From Aridibaculum aurantiacum (GTDB taxonomy: Bacteria > Bacteroidota > Bacteroidia > Chitinophagales > Chitinophagaceae), in assembly GCF_017355875.1 (NCBI RefSeq), contig NZ_JAFEWC010000001.1:1922001-1986000 (forward strand): a stretch of DNA of 64,000 bases, in the 5' to 3' direction. A model generated the notes under the pieces. It made no database searches, was not told the origin of the DNA, and saw nothing but the letters and a program-made list of their open reading frames with translations. The position numbers and the translations under genes were made by a program. Below are positions 43,858 to 52,594 of this stretch, piece by piece. Position 1 is the first letter of the stretch, and each line of letters starts with the position of its first letter.

Positions 43858-44455
43858 GGTAGCGGCTTGCCATATGGCTTGTTTCCCCGGTAGCCTTTCT
43901 ACAAAACTAGGAGCGTCTTATGTGCGCAAGTCGCTGGAGTGGTTCCTTGTTGATGAGAACAGGTTCTTGTTTCAAATAGAACAGGATGGTGTGGTAGCAG
44001 GGTACTGTGGCGGATTTATTCCAAGAAAGATTGGGGACGGAAGTAGCAGCGGGATGTTGCAGCATGCATTTAGCGAAGCGATAAAAGGCATTATAAAAAA
44101 GCCATGGCTGGTGCTCCATAACGAGGTCGTTCAATATTATCCATTCATCTGGCGAAACATTAAAAGGAAGATGACCGGCAAAGTACAACCAGCTCCAACC
44201 AATGGTCCTCAAAAAGAATTTAAACCATTTGTAGGATTGGTGGTGATAGGTGTTCATCCGCAGCATCGTGGATCTGGTGTAGCGCAGCATTTGATGGCTG
44301 AGTTTGAAAGGCAGGTAAAGGCTTATAAACAAACGGAGTTATATCTATCGGTAAAAAAAGATAATGGACGCGCCATTAAAGCCTATCAAAACTTTGGGTG
44401 GAAGATAGACGAGGATAAGAAGGACACATACCTGATGAAAAAGGTACTACTATAA
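43817..44455 (+). CDS. GNAT-family N-acetyltransferase
   Basis: A 212-residue protein. Residues ~20-70 contain ACFPGSLSTKLGASYVRKSLEWFL; the acetyl-CoA site is VIGVHPQHRGSGVAQHLMAEFERQV (R/Q-x-x-G-x-G/A), followed by LSVKKDNGRAIKAYQNFGWK, a standard GNAT ending. It probably acetylates an amino sugar of the glycan. It is a candidate for the amino-sugar acetylation that nonulosonate synthesis needs, though a protein substrate is not excluded. Confidence 0.82.
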   Translation: MFTVVPTSKELLHKVAACHMACFPGSLSTKLGASYVRKSLEWFLVDENRFLFQIEQDGVVAGYCGGFIPRKIGDGSSSGMLQHAFSEAIKGIIKKPWLVLHNEVVQYYPFIWRNIKRKMTGKVQPAPTNGPQKEFKPFVGLVVIGVHPQHRGSGVAQHLMAEFERQVKAYKQTELYLSVKKDNGRAIKAYQNFGWKIDEDKKDTYLMKKVLL

Positions 44456-44471
44456 GAACGGGAGTAACTGT

Positions 44472-45488
44472 ATGAAGAAATTGAATTTTGCTATTGTTGG
44501 TTGTGGACGTATTGCAGAACGACATGCAGAACATATAGCTAACAATGGAAATCTCGTAGCTGTTTGTGATATAGTAGAAGAGAAAGCAAAGGCATTAGCT
44601 AACAAAGCTGGCGGCAATCATTATATAAGTATTGATGATATGTTGGCGGCTGAAAAGCATATTGATGTAGTATCTGTTTGCTCGCCTAATGGACTGCATG
44701 CAGAACATTGTATAAAAAGTTTGCGCGCAGGTTTTCATGTATTGTGCGAAAAGCCAATGGCAATTTCCGTATATGATTGTGGTGAGATGATCAAGGAAGC
44801 GGAGAAAGCCAACAAGCGATTGTTTGCTATCAAGCAGAACAGGTTCAATCCTCCAGTTGCAGCGGTAAAGGATGCCATTGATAAAGGGATATTGGGAAAG
44901 ATCTACAGCATTCAGCTCAGCTGCTTTTGGAACCGTGATGCAGCTTATTACCGCGACTCATGGAAAGGAACTAAAGACCTGGATGGCGGTACTTTGTTCA
45001 CGCAGTTCAGTCATTTTATCGACCTGTTGTACTGGATGGTTGGCGATGTAAAAAGAGCTTATTGTTTATCAAAAAATTTTGCTCACCAGGGCCTTATCGA
45101 ATTTGAAGATACAGGAGTTGTTGCTTTGGAATTTCAAAACGGAGCGCTTGGTACCATCAACTATACAGTGAATAGTTACAGGAAAAACATGGAAGGCTCG
45201 CTTACCATTTTTGCTGAAAATGGTACTGTAAAAATTGGTGGTGAATACCTGAATGAACTGGAATACCAGAATATAAAAGATTTTGAAATAACCAATTTAC
45301 CACAAGGTAATAAGGCTAACAACTACGGCACCTATGTCGGATCTATGTCGAACCACGACAAGATCTATAAGAATGTTGTGGATGTATTGCAGAATGGAAG
45401 TGCCATCTCCACTAACTCGTTTGAAGGATTGAAAACTGTTGAGATCATTGAAAAAATCTACCAGTCATGCAAACAACTATGCCAGTAA
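44472..45488 (+). CDS. Gfo/Idh/MocA-type dehydrogenase (WbpB/WlbA-like)
   Basis: A 338-residue NAD-dependent sugar dehydrogenase with Rossmann GCGRIAERHAE, VVSVCSPNGLHAEH, CEKPMAISVYDCGEMI, and the substrate-side NRFNPPVAAVKDAIDKGILGKI and FTQFSHFIDLLYW. The arrangement is that of WbpB/WlbA, which oxidises C3 of UDP-GlcNAcA before amination and acetylation. The WbpD-like acetyltransferase gene overlaps its end, supporting this. The UDP-GlcNAc 6-dehydrogenase that would provide the substrate is not in this window. Confidence 0.78.
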   Translation: MKKLNFAIVGCGRIAERHAEHIANNGNLVAVCDIVEEKAKALANKAGGNHYISIDDMLAAEKHIDVVSVCSPNGLHAEHCIKSLRAGFHVLCEKPMAISVYDCGEMIKEAEKANKRLFAIKQNRFNPPVAAVKDAIDKGILGKIYSIQLSCFWNRDAAYYRDSWKGTKDLDGGTLFTQFSHFIDLLYWMVGDVKRAYCLSKNFAHQGLIEFEDTGVVALEFQNGALGTINYTVNSYRKNMEGSLTIFAENGTVKIGGEYLNELEYQNIKDFEITNLPQGNKANNYGTYVGSMSNHDKIYKNVVDVLQNGSAISTNSFEGLKTVEIIEKIYQSCKQLCQ

Positions 45489-45961
45489 ATGCTCCAATGA
45501 AACATATCTCCCTGCAAGTAAGTATTCGTGATGTTGATTTTGGTGAAAATGTAACGGTGATAGAACCGGTAAACATCTATGGTTGTAAAATTGGTAGCAA
45601 CACTTTCATTGGTCCGTTTGTAGAAATACAAAAGGACGTGGTGATAGGACAGCGGTGCAAGATCCAAAGCCATAGTTTTATTTGTGAGTTGGTAACTATC
45701 GGAGATCAATGTTTTATTGGTCATGGTGTGATGTTCATCAACGACCTTTTTGCTACTGGTGGACCTGCTGCCGGTAAAAAAGAATCGTGGAAGAAAACAA
45801 GATTAGGTAACAATGTTTCTGTTGGAAGCAATGCTACTATACTGCCGGTGAACATTTGCGATAATGTAGTGATTGGTGCTGGTGCAGTTGTTACTAAAGA
45901 CATCACCAAACCAGGCGTATATGCAGGTAATCCTGCAAGGTTCTTAAGAGATATAAACTGA
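45467..45961 (+). CDS. Left-handed beta-helix acetyltransferase (WbpD/WlbB-like)
   Basis: A 164-residue hexapeptide-repeat protein. Repeats run from GENVTVIEPVNIYGCKIGSNTFIGPFVEIQ through KIQSHSFICELVTIGDQCFIGHGVMFINDLFATGG to VSVGSNATILPVNICDNVVIGAGAVVTKDI, ending AGNPARFL. The wording is that of WbpD/WlbB, which acetylate the 3-amino group of UDP-GlcNAc3NA. It overlaps the WbpB-like gene by 22 bases; ATGs at 45479 and 45497 are other possible starts. Confidence 0.82.
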   Translation: MQTTMPVNAPMKHISLQVSIRDVDFGENVTVIEPVNIYGCKIGSNTFIGPFVEIQKDVVIGQRCKIQSHSFICELVTIGDQCFIGHGVMFINDLFATGGPAAGKKESWKKTRLGNNVSVGSNATILPVNICDNVVIGAGAVVTKDITKPGVYAGNPARFLRDIN

Positions 45962-45982
45962 TCATTCACTATCAGAAAGCAG

Positions 45983-47074
45983 GTGCTGAAAATCTATATT
46001 CCTGATTGGACGGATAATTTCAACAGGCCACATACAATTCCTCCTCTTTATCCTTTTTTAAATAAAGAGCTGAATAACGAGGAATTGGTAAAGCAATATG
46101 GTGACTGGATACTTCAATGGAAGATTGTTACAAGTATTGAGCAAAGTGATGTGGTAGTGCTGCTGTATGAAGTAGGTTATTATTACAAATACAAAAAGCT
46201 CCAAGAACTTATTGCTATAAATAATGAAGCAATCAAAGCAGGAAAGACTACTATTTGTTGGATCAAGGGTGACGAAGGCATCACACCTCCGCTGAAGAAC
46301 TTTCATTTGTACAGGCTTGGTGGTTATAAGTCAAAGAACAAGGGTAATCAATTTGCTGTTCCTGTTTTTATTGAAGATCCATTGCCTAAATATTTTAAGG
46401 ATCAACTTTCGTTTCAACCTAAAACAGCCAAGCCTGTAGTAGGTTTTTGCGGGCAGGGTAAAGCAGGATTATTAAAAGCAGGAATTGACATTTTAAGGGG
46501 ATTGAAGAAGCGGGTTGATCACTTTGCAGGCCGACATTATTATGATCTTGAGGTGTTGCTTAGCAGCACCTACCGTCGTAATCAAATACTGGATGCCCTG
46601 GAAGCGTCCCAAAAAGTTTCTAGCAACTTTATCAGGCATACACGCTATAGAGCGGGAATGAAAACGAAGGAAAGCAAAGAGGAGAGCAGCCGACAGTTTT
46701 TTAAAAACATACAGGAATCGCAGTATATACTTTGCTATCGCGGTGCAGGAAATTTTTCAGTACGATTGTTTGAAACATTAGCATCAGGAAGAATACCTGT
46801 TATTGTTTTATCGGATAATAATCTTCCATTTGAAAGCGAGATCAACTGGCAGATGTTTCCTTTAGTGCCAGCTGATAAATGCAGGAACACCGCTAACATA
46901 ATCAGCAATTTTCATGATGCACTTTCACCCGAAGCATTTGTTGCGCTACAACAACAGGCACGTGCTTTATACGAGGAGTATCTTTCTTACAAAGGCTTCA
47001 TGAAACACTTCACCAAAAGATATACTCCAATCAGCGAGGAAAAGCCAGTAGCTGCAATTTCTATCAACCAATGA
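45983..47074 (+). CDS. Exostosin-like glycosyltransferase (GT47-type)
   Basis: A 363-residue protein starting at GTG 45983. The C-terminal half carries VVGFCGQGKAGLLKAGIDI, then SQYILCYRGAGNFSVRLFETLASGRIPVIVLSDNNLPFESEINW, matching the exostosin donor domain (R.xG..S.R..E.l..G.iPVi). Exostosin-like enzymes in bacterial glycan loci are known but less common than GT2/GT4. The N-terminal half (LKIYIPDWTDNFNRPHTIPPL) gives no motif. It precedes the CapK-like gene with a four-base overlap. Confidence 0.78.
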   Translation: MLKIYIPDWTDNFNRPHTIPPLYPFLNKELNNEELVKQYGDWILQWKIVTSIEQSDVVVLLYEVGYYYKYKKLQELIAINNEAIKAGKTTICWIKGDEGITPPLKNFHLYRLGGYKSKNKGNQFAVPVFIEDPLPKYFKDQLSFQPKTAKPVVGFCGQGKAGLLKAGIDILRGLKKRVDHFAGRHYYDLEVLLSSTYRRNQILDALEASQKVSSNFIRHTRYRAGMKTKESKEESSRQFFKNIQESQYILCYRGAGNFSVRLFETLASGRIPVIVLSDNNLPFESEINWQMFPLVPADKCRNTANIISNFHDALSPEAFVALQQQARALYEEYLSYKGFMKHFTKRYTPISEEKPVAAISINQ

Positions 47075-48480
47075 GCTTAACTGAAACTATATATAATAAC
47101 AGCCCAGTTTTTCTACAGAACCTGTACATATCTGCTTTTGGTTATGTATGGAATAAGAAAAGGTTTGGTGGCATCTTCAAACATGAACATGCTGCAGCTA
47201 AAGAGCGTGAAAATTTTACAACTGCTCAATGGCAGCATTACCAGCAACAACTGCTGCAGAAGTTACTGGTTCATGCTTACGATACTGTTCCTTATTATAA
47301 GAAAACGTTCAATGAACGTGGGCTTTCGCGCCAGCAGTTAAACCACATGGACCTGCAACAGGTTAGCATGTTGCCTGTGCTTTCAAAAGATGATCTACGC
47401 AAGTACGGAAAGACAACACTGTTATCATCAGTCAGAGAGAAAGGCGGATACTTCCTTTCATCCAGTGGTAGTACGGGTACGCCGGTTAGTATTTTGTATT
47501 CACCAGCCATGCACCAGCGGTGGTTTGGTATATATGAATCACGCATCAGGAACTGGGCAGGCGTTAGCAGTTTTACACCACGCGGTATGATCGGTGGCCG
47601 GAGAGTCATCACCGCTGCTGAAGGCAAGGCGCCATTCTACCGGTACAATGCGGTAGAGAAGCAGGTATATTTTTCTGCCTATCACATAAATGCAGCTAAC
47701 ACTGCTAACTATGTAAAAGGCATCAGGAAGTATGGCGTGCAATACATGACCGGGTATGCCATGAGTAATTTTTTCCTGGCGCGGTTTATACAAGAAAATA
47801 ATCTTGAGGTGCCTGCTTTGAAAGCTGTGATCACATCAAGTGAAATACTGACGCCTGAGATGCGGCAGCTGTTTCAGCGTGTTTACAATTGTAAAACCTA
47901 TGACAGTTGGGGAAGTGTAGAAGCTTGTGGTATAGTAAGCGAATGCGAACACGGCAAACTTCATCTAAGCCCTGATTCTGCTATCATAGAAATATTAGAC
48001 GATGATTTACAACCTGTACCTGCTGGGGTTGCCGGCGATGTGTACTGCACCGGCCTGTTGAACTTTGACCAGCCATTGATACGTTATAAGATCGGTGACC
48101 GGATGGTATGGAGTGATGAGCGTTGTGCATGCGGCAGGGAAATGCCGGTAATCAAGGAAATTGTTGGAAGAACAGAAGATGTTGTAATAGGTAAAGATGG
48201 TCGTGAGATGGTGCGTTTCCACAGCGTTTTCTATGGAATAGATAAAATAAAAGCTGCGCAGGTAATACAGGAAAGGGTAGATGAGATAACGGTAAAAATA
48301 GTAGCCGAAACCAAACTATCAAAGGAAGAAGAGAACCAGGTAAGGCAACGTGTAATCAGCCAGCTGGGTGAGATGACTATTCATATCGAATATCCTGCTT
48401 CTATACCTTTAACTTCTAATGGAAAGTTCCAGGCAGTGATATCAAAAGTAAAGCGGAAGCAATTGGTGGATGTGCAATAG
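47071..48480 (+). CDS. CapK-like adenylate-forming enzyme (phenylacetate-CoA ligase family)
   Basis: A 469-residue protein of the PaaK/CapK group. The ATP-binding loop SSSGSTGTPVSILYS, YDSWGSVEACGIVSECEHG, PLIRYKIGDRMVWSDERCACGREMPVIKEIVGRTED and the C-terminal TSNGKFQAVISKV follow family order. The cluster CACGRE contains two cysteines in the same spacing as CapK proteins. Such genes occur in capsule loci with unknown substrate; attaching an acid or amino acid to the glycan is a possibility. No carrier protein or CoA-dependent partner is seen nearby apart from the GNAT gene. Confidence 0.82.
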   Translation: MSLTETIYNNSPVFLQNLYISAFGYVWNKKRFGGIFKHEHAAAKERENFTTAQWQHYQQQLLQKLLVHAYDTVPYYKKTFNERGLSRQQLNHMDLQQVSMLPVLSKDDLRKYGKTTLLSSVREKGGYFLSSSGSTGTPVSILYSPAMHQRWFGIYESRIRNWAGVSSFTPRGMIGGRRVITAAEGKAPFYRYNAVEKQVYFSAYHINAANTANYVKGIRKYGVQYMTGYAMSNFFLARFIQENNLEVPALKAVITSSEILTPEMRQLFQRVYNCKTYDSWGSVEACGIVSECEHGKLHLSPDSAIIEILDDDLQPVPAGVAGDVYCTGLLNFDQPLIRYKIGDRMVWSDERCACGREMPVIKEIVGRTEDVVIGKDGREMVRFHSVFYGIDKIKAAQVIQERVDEITVKIVAETKLSKEEENQVRQRVISQLGEMTIHIEYPASIPLTSNGKFQAVISKVKRKQLVDVQ

Positions 48481-48483
48481 GAG

Positions 48484-49515
48484 ATGAAGCGAAAGATCGT
48501 ATACATAGATAATTTTCTAACCGGGCACGGACATACACCCACCACAGGTATTGCTGTTGTTAAGCTGCTTCGTGAAGAAGGTTTCCACGTTGTACATGCT
48601 AGCAGCAAAAAGAATAAACTGCTGCGCCTGTTCCATATGTTGTCTACCATAGTTAGCAACCGGCAGCAGGCAATTGTAATGATCGCTACCTATAGCACAT
48701 CTGCTTTTTATTTTGCTTATGCTTGTGGTAAATGTTGCAGGCTTCTCAATATCCCATACATAACCTGCCTTCATGGCGGCAACTTGCCATCGCGTATAGC
48801 TCGCTCTAAAGGTTTGTCTGCTTCTTTGTTTGGTAACAGTATTACCAATGTAGCTGTTTCAGGCTATTTGGCCAGGAGCATGAAGGAAAATGGATGGCCG
48901 CAGCTGGTGATACCAAATGCCATCTCACTCAAAGATTACTCCTTCAAAGAGCGCAACCATTGCAACCCAAAATTGTTATGGGTAAGGTCGTTTCACCAGA
49001 TATATAACCCGCAGCTGGCGATACAGGTGCTGCATAAACTTTTATATGAATTTCCTTCAGCCACACTTACCATGGTTGGGCCAGATAAAGATGGAAGTAT
49101 GGAAGCATGTAATCTGATGGCACAGCAACTTGGGGTAGAACAAAAGATAAAGTTCACAGGCCGTCTATCCCGCTTAGAGTGGACAACACTTGGAGCTGAT
49201 CATGATATATTTATAAATACTTCCCGTTTTGATAATTTGCCTGTGAGCGTGATAGAAGCAATGGCTTTGGGATTGGTTGTTGTTAGTACCAATGTTGGAG
49301 GACTACCTTTTCTTATAGAGGATGAAGTGAATGGTTTATTAGTTGAAAACGAGAAGTGGGAAGGATTTGTTTCAGCCATTCGCAAGGTGGTTCAGAATCC
49401 ACAGCATGCGTCTTCTTTAAGCAAAGCGGCCCGTAATACAGCCGCAAAATTTGATGAAGAACAAGTAAGACAACAATGGCGTGATTTATTAAACAACATG
49501 CCACTAAAGAATTAG
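48484..49515 (+). CDS. Glycosyltransferase family 4/1
   Basis: A 343-residue GT-B enzyme: IVYIDNFLTGHGHTPTTGIAVVKLL at the N-terminus, LLWVRSFHQIYNPQLAIQVLHKLL, TLTMVGPDKDGS, KFTGRLSRLEWTTLGADHDIFINTSRFDNLPVSVIEAMALGLVVVSTNVGG. The site RFDNLPVSVIEA is the donor-binding EX7E equivalent. Its start follows the CapK-like stop by three bases. Confidence 0.87.
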   Translation: MKRKIVYIDNFLTGHGHTPTTGIAVVKLLREEGFHVVHASSKKNKLLRLFHMLSTIVSNRQQAIVMIATYSTSAFYFAYACGKCCRLLNIPYITCLHGGNLPSRIARSKGLSASLFGNSITNVAVSGYLARSMKENGWPQLVIPNAISLKDYSFKERNHCNPKLLWVRSFHQIYNPQLAIQVLHKLLYEFPSATLTMVGPDKDGSMEACNLMAQQLGVEQKIKFTGRLSRLEWTTLGADHDIFINTSRFDNLPVSVIEAMALGLVVVSTNVGGLPFLIEDEVNGLLVENEKWEGFVSAIRKVVQNPQHASSLSKAARNTAAKFDEEQVRQQWRDLLNNMPLKN

Positions 49516-49520
49516 ATTAA

Positions 49521-50591
49521 ATGCAGGATAATCCAGATAAGCTAGCTACCCTGGTTGTAAATGAAAATTTTGCAACAACTTCGCAGCCTGTTATGATCAG
49601 TGTTATCTGTCCTGTTTACAATGAAGCAGCATATATTGGTGGGCTGCTCGATTTTTTTGTGAAGGCATTGCCTGCAGATAAGGAGTTGATACTGATCGAC
49701 GGAAATTCCAGCGATGATACCTGCGGAATTATCAAAGCATATAAAGAAAAAAACGGGCTTGATAATATTCACTTACTGCACAATCCCGACCGTTATGTGC
49801 CTTATGCTTTAAACAAAGCCATACCCGCATCCAAAGGAAACGTTATTGTAAGACTGGATGCACATACAGAATATAGTCCTGATTATTTTTTGCGCATACT
49901 AGATACGTTCAATAAAACAGGTGCCGACATTGTAGGTGGTCCTATGCGCATAGCCAATGGTAATGCAGTTCAAAATGCTATTGGTTATGCTACTTCCACC
50001 CGGTTTGGTGTTGGCAACAGTTCATTTCATTTCGAAGACTTTGAAGGCTTTACAGAAAGTGTGTATTTAGGCGCCTGGAAAAAGGAAATGTTTGAAACCA
50101 CCGGGTTATTTGATACTGTTTTCAAACGCAACCAGGATGATGAATTCCACTACCGAGCAAACAGTATGGGTTTTAAGGTTTACCAGGATCCTTCAATAAA
50201 ACTGTATTACCATCCGCGTAAGTCGCTTAAGCAATTGTACAACCAGTATTTCCAGTATGGTTTGTTCAAGCCGCTGGTGCTTAAAAAGATCAAGTCATCC
50301 ATCAACCTGCGGCATATTGTGCCATCTGGTTTTGTATGTTATTTATTGTTGTTGCCTTTCCTATTGCTGGCCGGTGTTACGCTTGCTTTGGCACCGCTTG
50401 CATTATATGTACTATTTGCACTTGGGTTAGCCTTGCTTAGTAAAAAGACTTTCCGTGAAATGATACTGATACCTGCCGTTTATTTCACCATACATATTGC
50501 ATATGGTTCAGGTTTTCTTGCAGGTTTAGTTTCCGATCCATCTATATCTGCTAATACAGGTAAAAAACAACTTAGTTACCCATTTAAATGA
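49521..50591 (+). CDS. Glycosyltransferase family 2 with C-terminal membrane helices
   Basis: A 356-residue processive-type GT2 protein. VMISVICPVYNEAAYIGGLLDF, LILIDGNSSDDT, VIVRLDAHTEYSPDYFLRIL (metal site) and FKRNQDDEFHYRANSMGF form the GT-A core. About three hydrophobic segments follow after residue 265 (FVCYLLLLPFLLLAGVTLALAPLALYVLF). The arrangement is like ExoA/succinoglycan-type transferases that act at the inner membrane. It shares ATGA with the aminotransferase gene. Confidence 0.88.
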   Translation: MQDNPDKLATLVVNENFATTSQPVMISVICPVYNEAAYIGGLLDFFVKALPADKELILIDGNSSDDTCGIIKAYKEKNGLDNIHLLHNPDRYVPYALNKAIPASKGNVIVRLDAHTEYSPDYFLRILDTFNKTGADIVGGPMRIANGNAVQNAIGYATSTRFGVGNSSFHFEDFEGFTESVYLGAWKKEMFETTGLFDTVFKRNQDDEFHYRANSMGFKVYQDPSIKLYYHPRKSLKQLYNQYFQYGLFKPLVLKKIKSSINLRHIVPSGFVCYLLLLPFLLLAGVTLALAPLALYVLFALGLALLSKKTFREMILIPAVYFTIHIAYGSGFLAGLVSDPSISANTGKKQLSYPFK

Positions 50592-51802
50592 AGATACCTT
50601 TCTCGCCGCCGTATATAGATGATGATATAAAACAGGAAGTGCTGTCTGCACTGGATAGCGGTTGGATAACTACCGGTCCAAAAGTAAAAGCGCTGGAACA
50701 AGAGACTGCAGCCTATGCAGGTGTTGAGCATGTTTTGTGTGTTAATTCTGCTACATCAGGTCTAATGCTGGTGCTTCACTGGCTTGGTATAGGCCGCGGC
50801 GACGAAGTGATTGTACCTGCCTATACTTATTGTGCCACTGCACTGGCTGTAATGCATGTGGGTGCTACGCCTGTGATGGTAGATGTGAAAGATGATTTCA
50901 ATATTGATCCTGCTACAGTAAAAGCAGCTATCACTACACGAACCAAAGCCATCATCGCTGTTGATTTTGCTGGTTGGCCATGCGATTATAATGCGCTGTT
51001 TGCAATTGTAACAGATGATACAACCAAACAGGTTTTTCAACCTGTAGGAGCAGTTCAGGAGCAGTTAGGAAGGATAGCCGTAATAGCTGATGCGGCCCAT
51101 TCTATAGGAGCTGAATATGAAAATAGAAGGGTAGGTTCCTTGGCTGATCTTACTGTATTCTCTTTTCATGCAGTAAAAAATATTACTACAGCCGAAGGGG
51201 GAGCCATTTGTATAACCTTACCTGCGCCATTCGATAATCAACAGGTTTATCAGACACTGAGGCTATGGACACTGAACGGTCAGACCAAAGATGCATTTAC
51301 CAAAAGCCAGGCTGGTGGCTGGAAATATGATATTGTTTACGCAGGCTTCAAGATAAATATGCCGGATATATGTGCGGCTATAGGCCTGGCACAATTGCGT
51401 AAGTACGACAGCCAGCTTTGGTTGGAAAGAAAACGTGTATTTGAAACTTATTCGAAAGCCTTTGCGAAATATGAATGGGCTGAGTTGCCGCCTTACGAAA
51501 TGGAAGGAGCCCGTTGCAGCTACCATTTATACCCCATACGCATTAAGAACATCACCGAGCAACAGCGCGACCGGGTAATGGAGGTCATAGCAGCCAATGA
51601 TGTTTCTGTAAATGTTCATTTTATCCCACTGCCATTACTCTCCCTCTTTAAAGAAAAAGGGTATTCTATAGATGATTACCCGGTAACCTACCTTAATTAT
51701 TCCACAGAGATTTCTTTGCCCATTTACCCACAACTGACGGATGAAATATGTTCACTAATTATTGAAACAGTAGCTAACGCATACAAGCAAATAGTTGAAT
51801 GA
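50588..51802 (+). CDS. DegT/DnrJ/EryC1-family sugar aminotransferase
   Basis: A 404-residue PLP enzyme transferring an amino group to a keto nucleotide sugar. It has IDDDIKQEVLSALDSGWITTGPKV, VNSATSGLMLVLHWLGI, VIVPAYTYCATALAVMHVGATPVMVDV, IADAAHSIGAEY, and Lys197 in FSFHAVKNITTAEGGA as the PLP lysine. The C-terminal VNVHFIPLPLLSLFKEKGY block is typical of 4-aminotransferases (PglE/LegC/ArnB), more so than WbpE. Residues ~135-165 hold an insertion of about 25 residues between FAGWPCDYNALF and the IADAAH strand. With the CapD-type dehydratase it would make a UDP-4-amino-6-deoxy sugar; a 3-amino role with WbpB/WbpD is the alternative. Confidence 0.88.
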   Translation: MKIPFSPPYIDDDIKQEVLSALDSGWITTGPKVKALEQETAAYAGVEHVLCVNSATSGLMLVLHWLGIGRGDEVIVPAYTYCATALAVMHVGATPVMVDVKDDFNIDPATVKAAITTRTKAIIAVDFAGWPCDYNALFAIVTDDTTKQVFQPVGAVQEQLGRIAVIADAAHSIGAEYENRRVGSLADLTVFSFHAVKNITTAEGGAICITLPAPFDNQQVYQTLRLWTLNGQTKDAFTKSQAGGWKYDIVYAGFKINMPDICAAIGLAQLRKYDSQLWLERKRVFETYSKAFAKYEWAELPPYEMEGARCSYHLYPIRIKNITEQQRDRVMEVIAANDVSVNVHFIPLPLLSLFKEKGYSIDDYPVTYLNYSTEISLPIYPQLTDEICSLIIETVANAYKQIVE

Positions 51803-52398
51803 AAACAATAAGATTATTGGATTGCACGTTTTCTATAATAGGTTTGATAGTTTTGTCGCCTTTGTTGCTAATTATAGGATTGTTGATCAAGCTGGATTCA
51901 AAAGGTCCTGTTTTGTACAGGCAGTCCCGGGTAGGAAAAAATGGTGTGCCGTTCCTGTTACTAAAGTTCAGGACAATGCGCACCGGGTCTGATAAAAATG
52001 GGTTGCTGACAGTAGGAGGTAAAGACAGCCGGATTACAAGAATAGGTTACTATTTACGTCAATATAAGCTGGATGAATTGCCTCAACTGGTGAATGTGGT
52101 AAAAGGGGAGATGAGCCTGGTAGGCCCGCGACCTGAAGTGAAAAAGTACGTAGACCTGTATAATGAACAACAAAGAGAGGTACTGAGTGTAAGACCGGGT
52201 ATCACTGATCTTGCATCTATTGTTTACCGAAACGAAAACGAACTACTTGCCGCCCACCCCGATCCTGAACAGTATTATATCACTGAGATCATGCCGGGGA
52301 AAATTGAACTAAATTTTAAATACATCCGTAACCAAACAACCAGGGGGTACTTGCAAATCATTTTCAAAACCATTTTTTCCGCCATCCGTGGCAAGTAA
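51799..52398 (+). CDS. Initiating sugar-1-phosphate transferase (PglC/WcaJ-type)
   Basis: A 199-residue monotopic phosphoglycosyl transferase. It has a short hydrophobic re-entrant helix (FSIIGLIVLSPLLLIIGLLIKL), then SKGPVLYRQSRVGKNG, FLLLKFRTMRTGSD, YLRQYKLDELPQLVNVVKGEMSLVGPRPE and a closing GYLQIIFKTI. It loads the first sugar phosphate onto undecaprenyl phosphate. The short PglC-like form without the N-terminal four-helix domain fits amino-deoxy-sugar donors such as UDP-diNAcBac, consistent with the neighbouring dehydratase and aminotransferase. Confidence 0.92.
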   Translation: MKTIRLLDCTFSIIGLIVLSPLLLIIGLLIKLDSKGPVLYRQSRVGKNGVPFLLLKFRTMRTGSDKNGLLTVGGKDSRITRIGYYLRQYKLDELPQLVNVVKGEMSLVGPRPEVKKYVDLYNEQQREVLSVRPGITDLASIVYRNENELLAAHPDPEQYYITEIMPGKIELNFKYIRNQTTRGYLQIIFKTIFSAIRGK

Positions 52399-52594
52399 AG
52401 AATAGCCGCCAAAACTGTTCAACAGGTTTAGGGCAACCTTTTATTATATTTTTTCGTCAATTTCTATTGACTGCTAGCTTCTTAGGTAGACGAAGAGGAA
52501 AATGATAAAAGAAGAGAAGCATTTTTCAATATTCTTATGTGTTTTTGGAAGGAGAAATTAGGTGAGGCTTGTATCTTACTAAACTAAAACTGGC

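Noticed and set aside
52399-52594. Possible hidden gene or strong terminator between the PGT and dehydratase genes
   Set aside because: No open frame with protein-like content; only a weak AACC/GGTT hairpin before a T-rich stretch, not convincing as a terminator.
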